Of a stretch of 64,000 bases of DNA, positions 34,138 through 46,152 are shown in pieces. A model generated the notes under the pieces. It did not search any database. It was not told the origin of the DNA and saw nothing but the letters and a program-made list of their open reading frames with translations. The stretch's first letter is position 1; the number at the start of each line of letters is the position of its first letter. The stretch covers positions 7,356,965 through 7,420,964 of the forward strand of contig NC_033628.1 in NCBI RefSeq assembly GCF_001540865.1. Direction: 5' to 3'. Made by a program: the position numbers and the translations under genes. The DNA is from Ananas comosus (taxonomy: Eukaryota; Streptophyta; Magnoliopsida; Poales; Bromeliaceae).

Positions 34138-35320
34138 GGGCATAAAACCAAGCCCTAGCCTAGTTCTTACGAGAAACCTCACCTTAGCCTATGAACTCCA
34201 CAAGCTCCACCTTGTAGGAGAGCTCTAGATCCTCCAAAAGCTCAAAAATCTCCTCTAGATCTCCTCCAATCTCTTCCTTTCACTTTAAGGAAGAGCTCCT
34301 AGAGAGAGAGGGAGAAAAATGAGAGAGGAGAAGGTATTTTTGGCCGTGAGAGAGAGAGAAGGGGTGTGGGACCTTATATAGGCTGCTACAATTGCAACCA
34401 AGCCCTCCCTATTTTCTTTTATTTGCGGCAGACTCAACCTACTGTTTCGGGCATTGCGTACCGGTACGCCCCCTGTTCAACAGCCCAACCCGAGAGCTGC
34501 TGTTCTCGGGTTGCCACGGGGTACCGGTATGCTTTGATTTGTCACCAGTTTAACGATTATGCAGCAGTCAAACCCGAGAGCTGCCCTCTCGGGTAGCAGA
34601 CCTGGTACCGGTACGCACCAGGGGTGTCACCGGTTTAACAGCCTTAAACTCTCAAACCCGAGAGCTGCTGTTCTCGGTTGCCTACCTGGTACCAGTACGC
34701 ACCAGGGGTGTCACTAGTTTAACAGCCTTAAACTCTCAAACCAAAGAGCTGCTGTTCTCAGTTGCCTGCCTGGTACCGGTACCACTCCAATGTATTACTG
34801 GTTAACAATGCTCCAGACTGCAATTTCGCATTGTTTCAACCCGATCAACGCTAAAACCCTTTAATCTCTCTTTAAACTCAACTTTAACCCTTTCAACATG
34901 GTTGGAATGTTAAACGGACCATGCCCAAACATTCTTCTCGCCACGCATTGGTCATTTTGACTAAAAGTGGTTTAATACGACAAGGTTCCACTTTCTTACA
35001 GGTACCCGATTTCCAGTACCTCAAAACCCGAACGTTGAACTCTCAACTTTCTACTGTGTACCGATACTCGATTTCCAATATCGGTACCCAATACAATTTT
35101 AGTACCGGTACTCAGTTGCGTATCAGTACTCAGATTCCAGCATTGACACTTAATACAAAATCTGTAACTTAGGCAGATTTCAACTTTTGGAGCCCGTTTT
35201 CGCATCTGGTTTGCGACGAAAATATTCGAATGCTCCCCAAACTTCACCGGAACTATTTTAATAGCTTTTTAAGCTAGTTCCCACCAAAACTTCATAATTG
35301 TAGAAATTCGGTATATTACA
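34138..35320 (-). mobile_element. Gypsy LTR 5' fragment, inverted
   Basis: On the minus strand this LTR starts at 35320 with TGTAATATACCG, as at 3539 and 10159. It carries GGTACCGGTACC-type palindromes (about 34450-35110), and a TATATA box lies near 34374, followed by an AG/CT-rich leader. It ends abruptly at 34138, giving only about the first half of a 2.4-kb LTR. It belongs to the family of the LTR at 10159-12602. Confidence 0.75.
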
Positions 35321-35331
35321 CTTTGATACCA
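35321..35331 (-). other. Degenerate primer-binding site
   Basis: The minus strand reads TGGTATCAAAG, a near match to TGGTATCAGAG, 7 bp from an LTR-type end (complement of 35339-35345, CGTGACA). The LTR ending at 35320 directly abuts it. Confidence 0.6.
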
Positions 35332-35338
35332 CCTTAGT

Positions 35339-35925
35339 CTGTCACGCTCCGCTATCTCTTTCCCTAATAGGTAGAAGAAGGTTCGCACGGGCGCATGTGC
35401 CAAACTCGTTGACTGGACAATTTCCCTATCTGCCCAAGGCGTCATAAGCAGTACAATTCAAAATATTCCAAACAGTAATAGAATTCGTATACTGATTGTG
35501 TAAGCAAAGCATCATAACATAAAACATCTATACTATTACAAGCATTCGTCCCATCCAAATTACATATTACATTTTTCTTTCCAAATACAACCAAATTGTT
35601 ATTATAATTTCTCTCTTTTCTTTTTATACCTTTAAACTACACTGTTTAGAGTACATCTATCTTTGACACAATGGCAAGACGCTAACTATCAAGTTATGCC
35701 CTTTTCTCGTGCCGCAACGCCTCTCACGTGTGGACCTATAAAACATAGGGGTGAAAACTATAAATATAGTTTCTAGTAGATACGGCCACCCAAGGGAAGA
35801 GCTTGACACCAGGTGCGACATAAGCAGGTTAGTATACAACATGTAACTATGTAAGCATATAACTCTACTATATGCAATTAAAAAAACATCATGCTTATAC
35901 AATAATGAAATTCATACAAGTAGAT
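35339..35925 (-). mobile_element. Gypsy LTR 3' fragment
   Basis: On the minus strand this ends in GCGTGACA, like the LTR ends at 12602 and 31278. It contains the 'gaactat...' and 'ggccacccaa' R-U5 remnants at about 35740-35800. It is cut at 35925 by a plus-strand LTR start. Confidence 0.55.
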
Positions 35926-36215
35926 TGTAATGCATTGAAAATTTATCTCGAGCTAATTGTGATCAAAGTGGTCGCAATAATGTTAAAATGAAAATTAAGT
36001 TTTTCTAAACTTAATTAGTAGCTTGAGAAAATAGGAAATAGGATCAACCTATTTCAGGTTTTTATCCCTATTCCATAATTCACCTATATACTATACTACA
36101 TATAGCTCTTTATAGTTTAATCCATGGTTATATCAACTCCATAAGCTAAATTATGCATAATTTAACTTTCTTATACAGCAATTAGCATCATTCCCATTCA
36201 GGAATTTGAGCTAAC
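35926..36215 (+). mobile_element. LTR 5' fragment (TGTAATGC family), plus strand
   Basis: It begins TGTAATGCATTGAAAATTTA. Its first ~105 bp are the inverted copy of 37393-37498, and bases about 36035-36215 are the inverted copy of 44152-44340. It therefore holds U3 sequence of the minus-strand gypsy element but in the opposite orientation. Confidence 0.7.
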
Positions 36216-36250
36216 TTACTCCAAATTTCATTCTTAATAAGCTAGGCATA

Positions 36251-36282
<32 letters not shown>

Positions 36283-36388
36283 NAATAATAATAATAATAA
36301 ATAAAAAAAGATGGGAACGGAAAAGGAGGCGCCGTATAAAGGATCTGTGAGGAAGGCATCGTGACCCGTCTCTTCCGATAGAGTTTTT

Positions 36389-36424
<36 letters not shown>

Positions 36425-36545
36425 CCAGTATATTAATTCTCTCCATTTTTCTCCACCTCGAATTATCTAGACTCATCCAGATCTCTTAAGCTCTAGGGTT
36501 CTTGGATATATATATATATATATATATACATGGATATGCTATATT
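36216..36545. repeat. Cluster of simple repeats
   Basis: The cluster holds (TA)n at about 36250-36282 with one N at 36283, (AAT)n to 36300, (CT)n at about 36391-36421 and a second (TA)n at about 36507-36528. No coding sequence is seen. Confidence 0.85.
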
Positions 36546-37498
36546 TTTTTTTTATAATCCCTAGGCTTTCTACATACTATTACATACAAGCCTTTAATCA
36601 TATAAAACCCTCTCATAGGTAGTTAGAACAAACCTTAATTAAGATCTCAACCAACTTAAGTCTCGTTCATATTTCTAACCAATAATTCATATGCATTCTT
36701 TCCAATATATAGCTTATTAGAGATTTGCTCATGGTGATATAAGCTCTAAAAGCTAACTATCCACTTGTTCAACTCATTCTAGAGTAGATAACATCACTCT
36801 AATTAAGAAATATTCTAATTCATACCTCAATTTCATTCTTTCTAGCTGAATCCCTGCTCACTAGCCTCTTCTCAGCTCACAATACCCAAATTCACTAAAC
36901 TCTTCTTCAAAAACCATTCTAGTGCTTTAGAGAAAGAGAGGAAGAAAAAGCTAAAAAAAAAGAGGTGAGAAGATAAGCTCCCATACGTATGAAGCTGCTG
37001 GGGTTGTTGGCTGTAGATAAGACTAAGAAAAAATGCAATTAAGCCCTTACACAATGCTGCAACTGCAGTTTTCACAAAACAGTCCCTGCAGTTTACGAAA
37101 CAGTCCCTGCAGTTTACAAAACAGTCCCTGCTGGCAGCCGCAGCCTTGGCAGCCCATTTCTCACTTCTAGCTCGCTCCGACTTCATCCCAACACTTCCAA
37201 AACATGCTAATCTCTATGCCCAAACTACCAATTTAATTTGGAAGTATTTAATTTTCAATTTTGTATTAATTTGATCATTTTGACCAAATCGCCTAAAAAT
37301 TTCAGCTTTAGAGTAGCAATAGCAATTGGAGGTCTTTAGCCACTTTGATTCCATTCGTGTCTATTCTCATACTTCCAAAACATGTCAATTGCTGTTCTCA
37401 AGCTACTAATTAAGTTTAGAAAAACTTAATTTTCATTTTAACATTATTGCGACCACTTTGATCACAATTAGCTCGAGATAAATTTTCAATGCATTACA
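36546..37498 (-). mobile_element. 3' LTR region of the minus-strand Tekay element
   Basis: The minus strand starts at 37498 with TGTAATGCATTG right after a polypurine tract. It holds a 24-25 bp triplicated unit ('cagtccctgcagtttac', about 37075-37130) and the 215-bp segment 36915-37129 that recurs inverted at 38284-38498. The left boundary is uncertain, because microsatellites and an opposite LTR fragment follow. No gene is seen. Confidence 0.65.
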
Positions 37499-37515
37499 AT
37501 CTCCCCTCCTTAAAC
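37499..37515 (-). other. Polypurine tract of minus-strand Tekay element
   Basis: The minus strand reads AAGGAGGGGAGAT directly before the LTR start TGTAATGC at 37498. Confidence 0.8.
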
Positions 37516-37545
37516 AGTTTCGTCCTCGAAACTTAAATTCATACC

Positions 37546-38283
37546 TTAGTCCTCTTGATCGAATAGATGGGGATAGGATTCACGCATAGCTTCTTCCAAT
37601 TCCCAAGTGGCCTCTCGTCCTGAGTGATTACTCCATTGTACTTTCACGTAGGGAATAGTGCGATTTCGCAGTTCTCGCGCTTCTCGATCAAGGATGCATA
37701 CTGGATACTCTTCATAAGTCATATCCTCTTGTAAATCTACAGGCTCGTACTCCATAACATGCCCTGAATGATGCACATATTTTCGAAGATTCGAAACATG
37801 AAATACATTGTGAATTCCTTCAAACTTCGACGGTAAGGCCAATCTATAAGCTACCGCTCCAACTCGCTCTAGGATCTCGTAAGGTCCGATGTATCGAGGG
37901 CTAAGCTTTCCTCGAACACCAAACTCTTTATCCCGCGCATTGGCGACACCTTCAAGAACACCTTATCGCCAACCGCAAACTCCAAGTTCTTTCGGCATTT
38001 ATTCGCATAGCTCTGCTGCCGTGACTGAGCCGTCAACAATCTTTGGCGGACTAGGCGTACCTTTTCCTCCGCCTCCTGGAGTACATCAGGACCAAGAACC
38101 ATTCTTTCTCCTACTTCACTCCAATGGATAGGGGATCGATATTTTCTCCCGTAGAGAGCTTCAAACGGTGCCATTGTGATGCTTTCCTGATAACTATTAT
38201 TATATGCAAACTCAGCCATCGCTAAGAAATCATGCCAACTCCCTCTGAAGTCAAGTACACACGCCCGTAGCATGTCCTCCAAT
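37546..38283 (-). pseudogene. Integrase C-terminus and chromodomain (element 4)
   Basis: Two open minus-strand frames abut with a shift near 37850. The first (38282-37869) has EDMLRACVLDF, AYNNSYQESI, FEALYGRKYRSPIHW and AVGDKVFLKVSPMRG. The second (37842-37546) has ALPSKFEGIHNVFHVSNLRKY and a chromodomain-like block ending WELEEAMRESYPHLF. This is the most intact chromovirus integrase tail in the window. It is cut at 38283 by a fold-back segment on the opposite strand. Confidence 0.9.
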
Positions 38284-38498
38284 AGGGACTGTTTTGTAAA
38301 CTGCAGGGACTGTTTCGTAAACTGCAGGGACTGTTTTGTGAAAACTGCAGTTGCAGCATTGTGGAAGGGCTTAATTGCATTTTTTCTTAGTCTTATCTAC
38401 AGCCAACAACCCCAGCAGCTTCATACGTATGGGAGCTTATCTTCTCACCTCTTTTTTTTTAGCTTTTTCTTCCTCTCTTTCTCTAAAGCACTAGAATG
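38284..38498 (+). repeat. Inverted copy of LTR segment 36915-37129
   Basis: This 215-bp segment is almost identical (I count one mismatch) to the reverse complement of 36915-37129. It lies inside the integrase gene, fused to an inverted piece of integrase core. Confidence 0.92.
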
Positions 38499-39020
38499 TA
38501 CATCCAGGTGGCACTAAGATGTACAAAGATCTTAAAGTGCATTATTGGTGGCCTGGAACGAAGAAGGATGTTGGACAGTTTGTAGCGCAGTGTTTGATTT
38601 GTCGGCAAGTTAAAGCTGAGCGCAGATTTCCCGCGGGAAAGTTACAGAGCTTGCCTATTCCAGTCTGGAAGTGGGAGAACATTGCGATGGATTTCATTAT
38701 TGGATTACCTCGATCACAGGCTGGACATGACACTATTTGGGTGATTGTTGATCGACTGACGAAATCGGCGCATTTCTTGCCGATTCATGTTACTTGGTCA
38801 GCGGAAATTACACAGTGTACTCGACGAGATTGTGAGATTACACGGAGTCCCGACGTCGATTGTGTTCTGATCAGACCCCGCGGTTTACATCTCACTTCTG
38901 GAGGAGTTTGCAGGATGCTCTGGGGCACACGTCTTGATTTTAGTACAGCTTTTCATCCTCAGACCATGGACAGTCTGAGAGGACGATTCAGATATTGGAG
39001 GATATGCTACGGGCTCTTTA
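38499..39020 (+). pseudogene. Integrase core in reversed orientation
   Basis: The plus strand encodes integrase (MYKDLKVHYWWPGTKKD; LICRQVKAERRFPAGKLQ; AMDFIIGLPRSQ; TKSAHFLPIH; ILEDM-type end), while integrase on both sides is on the minus strand. The end of this piece (about 38993-39016, 'attggaggatatgctacggg') repeats in inverted form at about 38262-38284. The block is readable to about 38800 and then carries indels. Confidence 0.88.
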
Positions 39021-40560
39021 GTATAGCCCTTTGAACCTGCCTCGTCTTTTAGGTACGCACAACCGGTTGCGAAACCGTAGGGCACCGTCAGAATCCACCA
39101 TAAACTCATCCCTCGCCGCTCTCAACTTCACACCCACTTTTTGGAGGTACGGATCTAAAGATTGCTGATCTTTAATCCGTTCCAATAAAGTCGGTTTGAA
39201 CAACTAGGCGCAGAATAGCTGGTACATCTGGAGCCTACTACTCAAGATCAAACCGCCGCATTCATTCCTGCAAGGACGGTTGATGCGTGATCATCATAGC
39301 CAAGTTCTCTACCGACTTCCTACTCAATGCATTCTGCAACCACATTCGCCTTTCCTGGGTGGTATAGAATATTAACATCATAATCTTTCAACAATTCTAA
39401 TACGGCTGTCGCATGTTCGCTCTTTTTTTTTGTTGGTGAATATATTCAGGCTCTTGTGATCAAGTATAAACTTCACAATGCTCGCCATACAAGGTAATGT
39501 CCTCCACAACTTCAGTTGCGAAGATCACCGCCGCAATCCAAATCATGAATAGATAATTCTTTTCATAGTTTCTTCAATTGGCGAGACGCATACAACTCAC
39601 TCGACCACCTTGCATAAGTACAACCCAAGCACTGTAGGAAGCGTCACTATAGATCACAAAACTCTCCCGAAATGGCAAGGCAAGAATAGGAGTTCGAAGT
39701 CAACCTTTCTTTCAACTCCCTAAAGCTACGATCACATTCTTCGTCATCCAAACATACTTAGTTCCTTATGATGTAAGGCGCGTTAATGGAGTAGTAATCT
39801 TCGCAAACCCTCCACGAACGCCTATAGTACCTGCTAATCCAAGGAAACTGCGGATCTCTGGAACAGTCGTCGGGCGAGCCAATCTTAATTGCCTCCACTT
39901 TCTTTGGGTCAACGGCTACACCCCCTCAGAAATCACATGCCCCAAAAAATGCGACTCTCCAGGCCAAATTCACTTTCTTCATTTGGCATATAACTGTTTC
40001 TTCCGTCAAAGAATTTGCATCACCGTTTCAATGTTCTTTATGCTCCTCATTACTTCGAGAAAAGATCAGATATATATCTAAAATACCACTACACACTGAT
40101 CGATCAACAGCGGCTTAAAGATCCTATTCATCAGATCCATAAATGCTCAGGGGCATGGTCAGCCCAAAACGGCATCACTGTAAACTCGTAATACCATAAC
40201 GAGTGCGAAACGCTGTCTTGTGCACATCTTCTGGTTTGATCTTCAGTTGGTGTAACCCGGATTGAAATCAAATCTTCGAATACACTCGTGAACCTTGCAA
40301 CTGACAAATAAATCATCGATTCGCGGCAACGGATATTATTCTTGATTGTGATCTTGTTCAGGTTCACGATAATCAACACACGTCGAAGCGTTCCGTCTTT
40401 TCTTCTTTACAAACAAAACAGGAGCTCCCCAGGGTGATACACTAGCTTCACAAAGCCTTTATCCATCAAGTCCTGTAACTGAGCTTTCAACTCTCTCAAC
40501 TCAGCAGGTGCCATTCTGTACGAGCCTTCGAAATTGGCGCCGTTCCGGAACCAATGTCAA
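39021..40560 (-). pseudogene. Tekay RT, RNase H and integrase N-terminus (element 4), noisy
   Basis: Recognisable minus-strand traces are the segment before the integrase zinc finger (LLERIKDQQSLDPYLQK at about 39150-39190; GALRFRNRLCVPKRRG at about 39045-39100), then RNase H and connection (39200-39900), and RT (YYEFTVMPF near 40180-40200 and, near 40380-40500, a degraded [15 protein letters not shown] region). Frameshifts occur every 20-40 bases, unlike the clean integrase tail next to it. Confidence 0.7.
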
Positions 40561-41160
40561 TAACGAACTCAATTTCCCCGATCCGGCAGCAATCCCGTAA
40601 CTCCGCGCAAGAAATACTCAGGAAACCCTCGAACCACTGGAATATCACTCAGTGCTGGAAGTTCCTTTTGAGTCTCCACTACAGTCCGCCAAATAGGCCG
40701 CACATCCATACTAATCAACTTTCTCGCCCTCGTCGACGATACAGTCAGTGCGAAGACGAACTCTTGCACGCTCGATATACAACTTCCTTCTGCCCGGTTC
40801 ACGAAAAGTAAATTTTACTTTCACAATTAATCGTGGCATAGTACTTTGCAAGCCAATCCATTCCAAGGATCACATCAAAGCCTTTCATGGCGCTAGCACT
40901 AGCAAGTCTGCTGGCATAAATCCAATCACCAACCTTATGGACACGCCACACAACACTTCGTGGACACTAAATGTGTTCTCAGGGGCATATACCCCCAGGC
41001 ATCAGCACTATCCGAAATCTCAATGTCATGCGTCTTAGCAAATGAGCTACTGATGAATGAATGCGATGCACCTGTGTCAATAAATGCCCGAGATCTAGGC
41101 CATAAAAGATAAACAATACTGCCACGACGTCTCAACTGGCCGCTCCTCTACCTGGGCTGC
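40561..41160 (-). pseudogene. Tekay protease and early RT (element 4), noisy
   Basis: Minus-strand frames show [21 protein letters not shown] (about 40620-40690) and the protease active site in AFIDTGASHSFISSSFAKTHD (about 41015-41075), where DTGA is intact. These align with 14288-14740 of element 2. The frames between are broken by small indels. Confidence 0.75.
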
Positions 41161-42766
41161 AAATACACGACCACTCGGTCAGATCCGAGTGTTGTGCATA
41201 CGGGTATCGGTCAATCGAGATGGCTCGTACTAACACGCGGCATTCCAAAATACGTCCAGCTAACATAGCAGGCGGTCAGCCAACGCTGTCTGGAGGGTGA
41301 CTGGACTGAAACTGTGCGACCTTCGTGCATGGTGATGCCCCCGGGCAATCAACTAATCATAATGTCCGCTGCTACCACATGCTGACATACTATCGTTCCT
41401 CCGCTGTGGACAAGCACTCCGGTCCATTGATTTCCGACCGCAGATATCACACATCTCCGGGGTCACTGATACCCACGACTGAGAACCTGTGTGACTGCCG
41501 AGGGGCCGTTTGTGATCAGACTTGTCCCGGGCACATCCAATAGTGGTCTTCTTTTTTCTCCTTTTTCTCTTTCTTCGTTCCTTTTCAAACGATTCGCGTT
41601 CATTCACGCGCAATCGCATTCCCGCGCTCCAACCTCCAAATGAGCTCGATACTTAGAACTTCCTCAAAATTTTCTTAACTAGGCATTGACTGTCCTGATA
41701 TGTCCGTCGCTACCCCTCCTCAAAACTGCCCTCGATCTACGATCCGTATGAACATCCCAGGTACACAGTTCACCAAATTGAGTAAATTCCCATTCTACTC
41801 CCGTCCCGAAACGTTTCCACTTCTCACTTGCCGGAAGTCTTCCTTCATGTTTCCTTTTATCACTGTCGGGAAATACTTCCGTAATAACCTCTCTCGAAAC
41901 TCCTACCCAAGTGAGCGGCTGGTAGGTTTGTGCCCGCTTTCTTCTTGGCCTTTGCCCACGAATTAGCATCTTTCTCAAGCAGTGTGCCCGCAAAGAAACC
42001 TTATCCCTTTCAAATGTAAATAATCCTCGAATAAGGCCTCCATCGCTGTAGCCATGTCTCTATCTACCCACGGATCTTCTCTTTTCCATCACACATAGGC
42101 GATTAAACCGGCATAAAATCCTCTAGTCGACCTTTATAAATCGCAGCGCCAGCTCAGCTTCTAAACTGCGGTCACGACATCAAAATAGAGACCCAGAACC
42201 ACTGGAAGGAACAGTCGTCGAAACCAGAGAGCCACGATCGTCGGCGCCTCAGATACACGGTCAATTCATGATCCAGGTGCTCTGTTCGTCGCCCTGTCGC
42301 GACATTAGATCCTGTAAACTCTTTTATGCCTCCTCTGTCCTCTTCATACCCCCACCAACTGGTACGCTAACCCTGACCGCAACTCCTGAACTTCATAGCC
42401 CAGACTGCTCTGGCAACCTCAGAAGTGATTGTCCGAATCGATCTCGTCGCAACGTGCGCGGGCATATTCTCCTTGAAACGAACTATTCCATTAACGTAAA
42501 ACTAGAAACGCAATCAGTGGCTAACGCAATCAACTTACTTATATCCAATCCCTTAGTTTATGTGTTGCCACCAACTCATAACTCTTTTTAGTTGCATATA
42601 AATAACCACTTGATCATGTCCTAATTAACAATTAGAGAACTTATGATAACACTAACACCAATTTTTTAAGCTTTCGCTTATCATTAAATTCTACGCCACT
42701 TCGCCGTGTCCTAGTCCCAGTTTCCAACCTTAATCCGCTTAGTCATCCAGACTTTTACTATCAACT
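41161..42766 (-). pseudogene. Tekay gag (element 4), noisy
   Basis: The minus strand has gag-like remnants: a basic stretch (ERRKRKRRKKK, about 41540-41580), CDICG-like and SACGSSGHYD knuckle traces (41355-41440), and a capsid trace near 41850-41900 corresponding to EVFPDSDKRK. Stops and frameshifts are everywhere. The start codon cannot be set. Confidence 0.55.
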
Positions 42767-42780
42767 TCTGCTGATACACT
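42767..42780 (-). other. Degraded primer-binding site
   Basis: The minus strand reads a corrupted form of TGGTATCAGAGC, about 5 bp from the LTR end at 42785. Confidence 0.55.
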
Positions 42781-42784
42781 CTAC

Positions 42785-44340
42785 TGTCACGTCTCCGCTA
42801 TCGCCGTTTGGTCGAATTTCGGTGCCCGTCACAGACGCCGAACGACAGAACTCCTCTGTCCCGGCCAAGGCTCAACAACAATAGTACAGTGTATAAAGTA
42901 AATAAACAATTCCCAGATAACATTTCAATATACATGGCTTGCACAGGCAAGCAACAAACACAATGGATATAAGGCTAGCTATAATCGAAAATTCACTGTA
43001 TTAAAACTTTTAAACTACACTAACACTAATGAATAACTAAAAATTTATTATTTACATGCTCTTAACCTCATTACAGTTTCCGTACATCAAAAAGTATACA
43101 ATGAAATCCAAAATGGAATAAACTACTATATACTGGTGCAAACTACTAAGGCTGCAGGCTCTTGCCACGAATCCCTCGCCACACCCGCTCGCACTGGCAA
43201 CCTGATATGGTTAGTGGTATGAGAACTACTGAAAGTTCCAGTTGGGTTCCGACCGCCGATTCGCCCGACCACCCACTAGGTTTAACTCAGGCATATGTAG
43301 TGCCAACAAAGTAACACGATCAGAAACCAACTTTAATATAAACTCATACAAGCTGTACAGAAGCTGAAAGAATAATATGCTAAAACTGTAAATATTCAGG
43401 CATGCTTTATTCAATTTACCTAATACTCTGGTTAACCTTTGTCTACAAAACTCACTGACACATCCAAATATCGGGAGACGCACGCTACAGCCGAGGGGGG
43501 ACTTCAACTGGGAGACGCACCACTCGTCCAAGTAAACATCGACTACATCCGAGCTTACCCATCTCAAGGAGCAGACGACCTACCTGACCAAACAATGTAG
43601 TATTACCGATCCTCCTTTAGAGGATTCAACACCATAGCATCGATCGTCCACTTAACTCTACTAAGCTCTTATCTAGTTTCACAATTCTTTTATCTCTGAT
43701 TCTGCAACCAAATCTCTAATTTAATATGTCACGAAGTTTACTATTATTATTAGTCCATCTCATTTATAAGGGTCTTGTTCACAAATTCTATTGCTCAATA
43801 TATTGTCTCATGGTCGATAAAGCGCATTGCATAATCAAACTATCATTTAGCATAATAACAATACCTTATAATCATGATTACAAATGCTAATATCTCAATG
43901 AATTAGCATAGATAATAAAAGGTGATTCAAAAGATTTCGGATAGCACCACCCCTCTTAGTGTGTCAACACTAAATCCACGTCTCGAACCAGTGCAACCAC
44001 AACAATACACACGACACTCAATGGCAATTAGAGTCCGAAAATGGCTTTCTACTGTAATTATGCTCGCCCGACACTTGTGGAATGTCAATTTAGACTTCGA
44101 GAACGTTTAACTTTCATTTAACAGAATACAAGCAGATTAACTTAGTTATAAGTAAGCATCAAATTCCTGAATGGGAATGATGCTAATTGCTGTATAAGAA
44201 AGTTAAATTATGCATAATTTAGCTTATGGAGTTGATATAACCATGGATTAAACTATAAAGAGCTATATGTAGTATAGTATATAGGTGAATTATGGAATAG
44301 GGATAAAAACCTGAAATAGGTTGATCCTATTTCCTATTTA
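42785..44340 (-). mobile_element. 5' LTR of minus-strand Tekay element (5' truncated)
   Basis: On the minus strand the LTR ends at 42785 in ACGTGACA. It contains the R-U5 block (complement of 'gaactttcagtagttctc', about 43220-43240). Bases 44152-44340 match the U3 fragment 36035-36215 in inverted form. The expected first ~110 bp (TGTAATGC...) are missing at 44340. ORFs inside are not genes. Confidence 0.75.
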
Positions 44341-46152
44341 ATGTTATTGTGTTTAAATTAGGGAAGAGTTTGAATGATAGATTATGATTGTTAAGCCTCT
44401 AAGTGCCATGTGAAACCTAGAGCAAAATGTCTAACTTAGAATTTCTAAGTTGCTAATGTCTATTTGACTGTATGAATCTAGAGAATGCTCTATGTTGATG
44501 TCAAGTGAACTAGTTTTGGTGAAAAGTAGTTAATGTGAAAGTTCTATATAATATAAGGTGGTGGAATGTGAACAAGCTGTACATATAAATGTATATGTAC
44601 ATGTATATACGTATGAATGTATATATGCTTAGTGTTGAAATGGAAACTGAATTAAGTAAGGTTGAAGTTCTGCATTAGAATAAATAAAACTGCTGGGTAA
44701 AAGAATGGAATAAAAGAGTATATGTATAGAGGCCTTAACACTATATATATATATATGTATGTTGAAGTGAAATGCAAGTTTTGTTAGAATAGGAGTATAA
44801 CTTAAGTTTAATCTCTTTTATTCCTGTATAAATGAAAGTTAAACTTGCTCGAAAGTCTAAATTGACATTCCGACAGATCGGCGACGCACTAATTACAGTA
44901 GAAGCCAATTCGACTCTAATTGCATTGAGTCGTGTGATATTGTTGTTGGCACGGTTCGAGACGTGGATTCTAGTTGTTGACACCACTACAGGTGGGTAGT
45001 GCTATCCGAAATCTTTGAATCACCTTTTATGTCTATGCTAATTCATTGAGCATATTAGCATTGTAATCATGCATTATAAGGTATTGTTATTATGTAAATG
45101 ATATTTGATTATGCAAATGCTTATCGACCATGAGAATATATGAACAATAGAATGTGAACATAGAACCCTATGAATGCATGGACTATAATAATAGTAAACT
45201 TCGTGACATTTTAATTAGAGATTTGGTTAGCATCGAGAAAAAGAATTGTGAAACTAGCATAAAGAGCTAGTTAGAGTTAAGTGTGACATCGTCTATTGTT
45301 GAATCCTCTAAAGGAGGATCAGATCATACTCACATTCGTTTGGTTCAAGGTAGGTTGCTCCTCCTTGAACGATGAGCTCCGGAGTAGTCATCTTTACTGG
45401 ACCAGGAGGTGCGTCTCCCCCAGTTGACAGTCCCGTCGGGTGTAGCTTGCGTCTCCCCGATATTTGGGATAGTGTCAGTGAGTTATTGTTAACCAAAGGG
45501 TTAACCAAGTAATTGGGTAAATTGAATAAAGCATGCATGCATATTTACAGTTTTACATATTATTCTTTCAGCTTTGTACAGGCATTGTAGTAGTTACATA
45601 TTAAAGTTGGTTACTATCCGTTTACTTTCTTGCCTACATATGCCTGAGTAGACCTAGTGGGTGAGTCGGCGAATTCGGCGGTCGAACCCACTGGGAACTT
45701 TCAGTAGTTCTCATACCACTAACCATACAGGTTCCAGTGCGAGCGGTGTGGCCGAGGATCGTGGCAAGAGCCCTGCAGCCTAGCTAGTTGACACCAGAGT
45801 ATAGTAGTTTACCATTTTGGATTTCATGTGATACATTTTGATGTACGGAAACTTGTAAATGAGTGTATAAAGAGCATGTAAATAACTAAATGTTTCAGTT
45901 ATTCAGTTATGTATGTTCAGTTTAAAAGTTTTAAATTACAGTGAATTTTCAGTATAGCTAGCTTACTATCACTTGTGTTTGTTGCTTGCCCTCGTGCAAG
46001 CCATGTATATTGAAATGTTATCCTGGGAATTGTTTATTTCTTTATACATGTACTCATTGTTGTTGAGCCTTGGGCGGACAGAGGAGGTTCTGTCCGTTCG
46101 GCGTCTGTGCACGGGCCCGAATCGACCAAATCGGCGATAGCGGGACGTGACA
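44341..46152 (+). mobile_element. Plus-strand LTR forming a palindrome with the preceding LTR
   Basis: It ends GGGACGTGACA at 46152. Bases about 44820-46152 are the inverted counterpart of about 42785-44130, with the R-U5 block 'cggcggtcgaacccactggg' near 45680. No primer-binding site follows, so it is an LTR piece without its internal region. The start is uncertain. A (TA)n run lies at about 44743-44756. Confidence 0.7.

Noticed and set aside
43922..44110. Short plus-strand frame
   Set aside because: It is inside the minus-strand LTR with no similarity to a protein family that I recognise.
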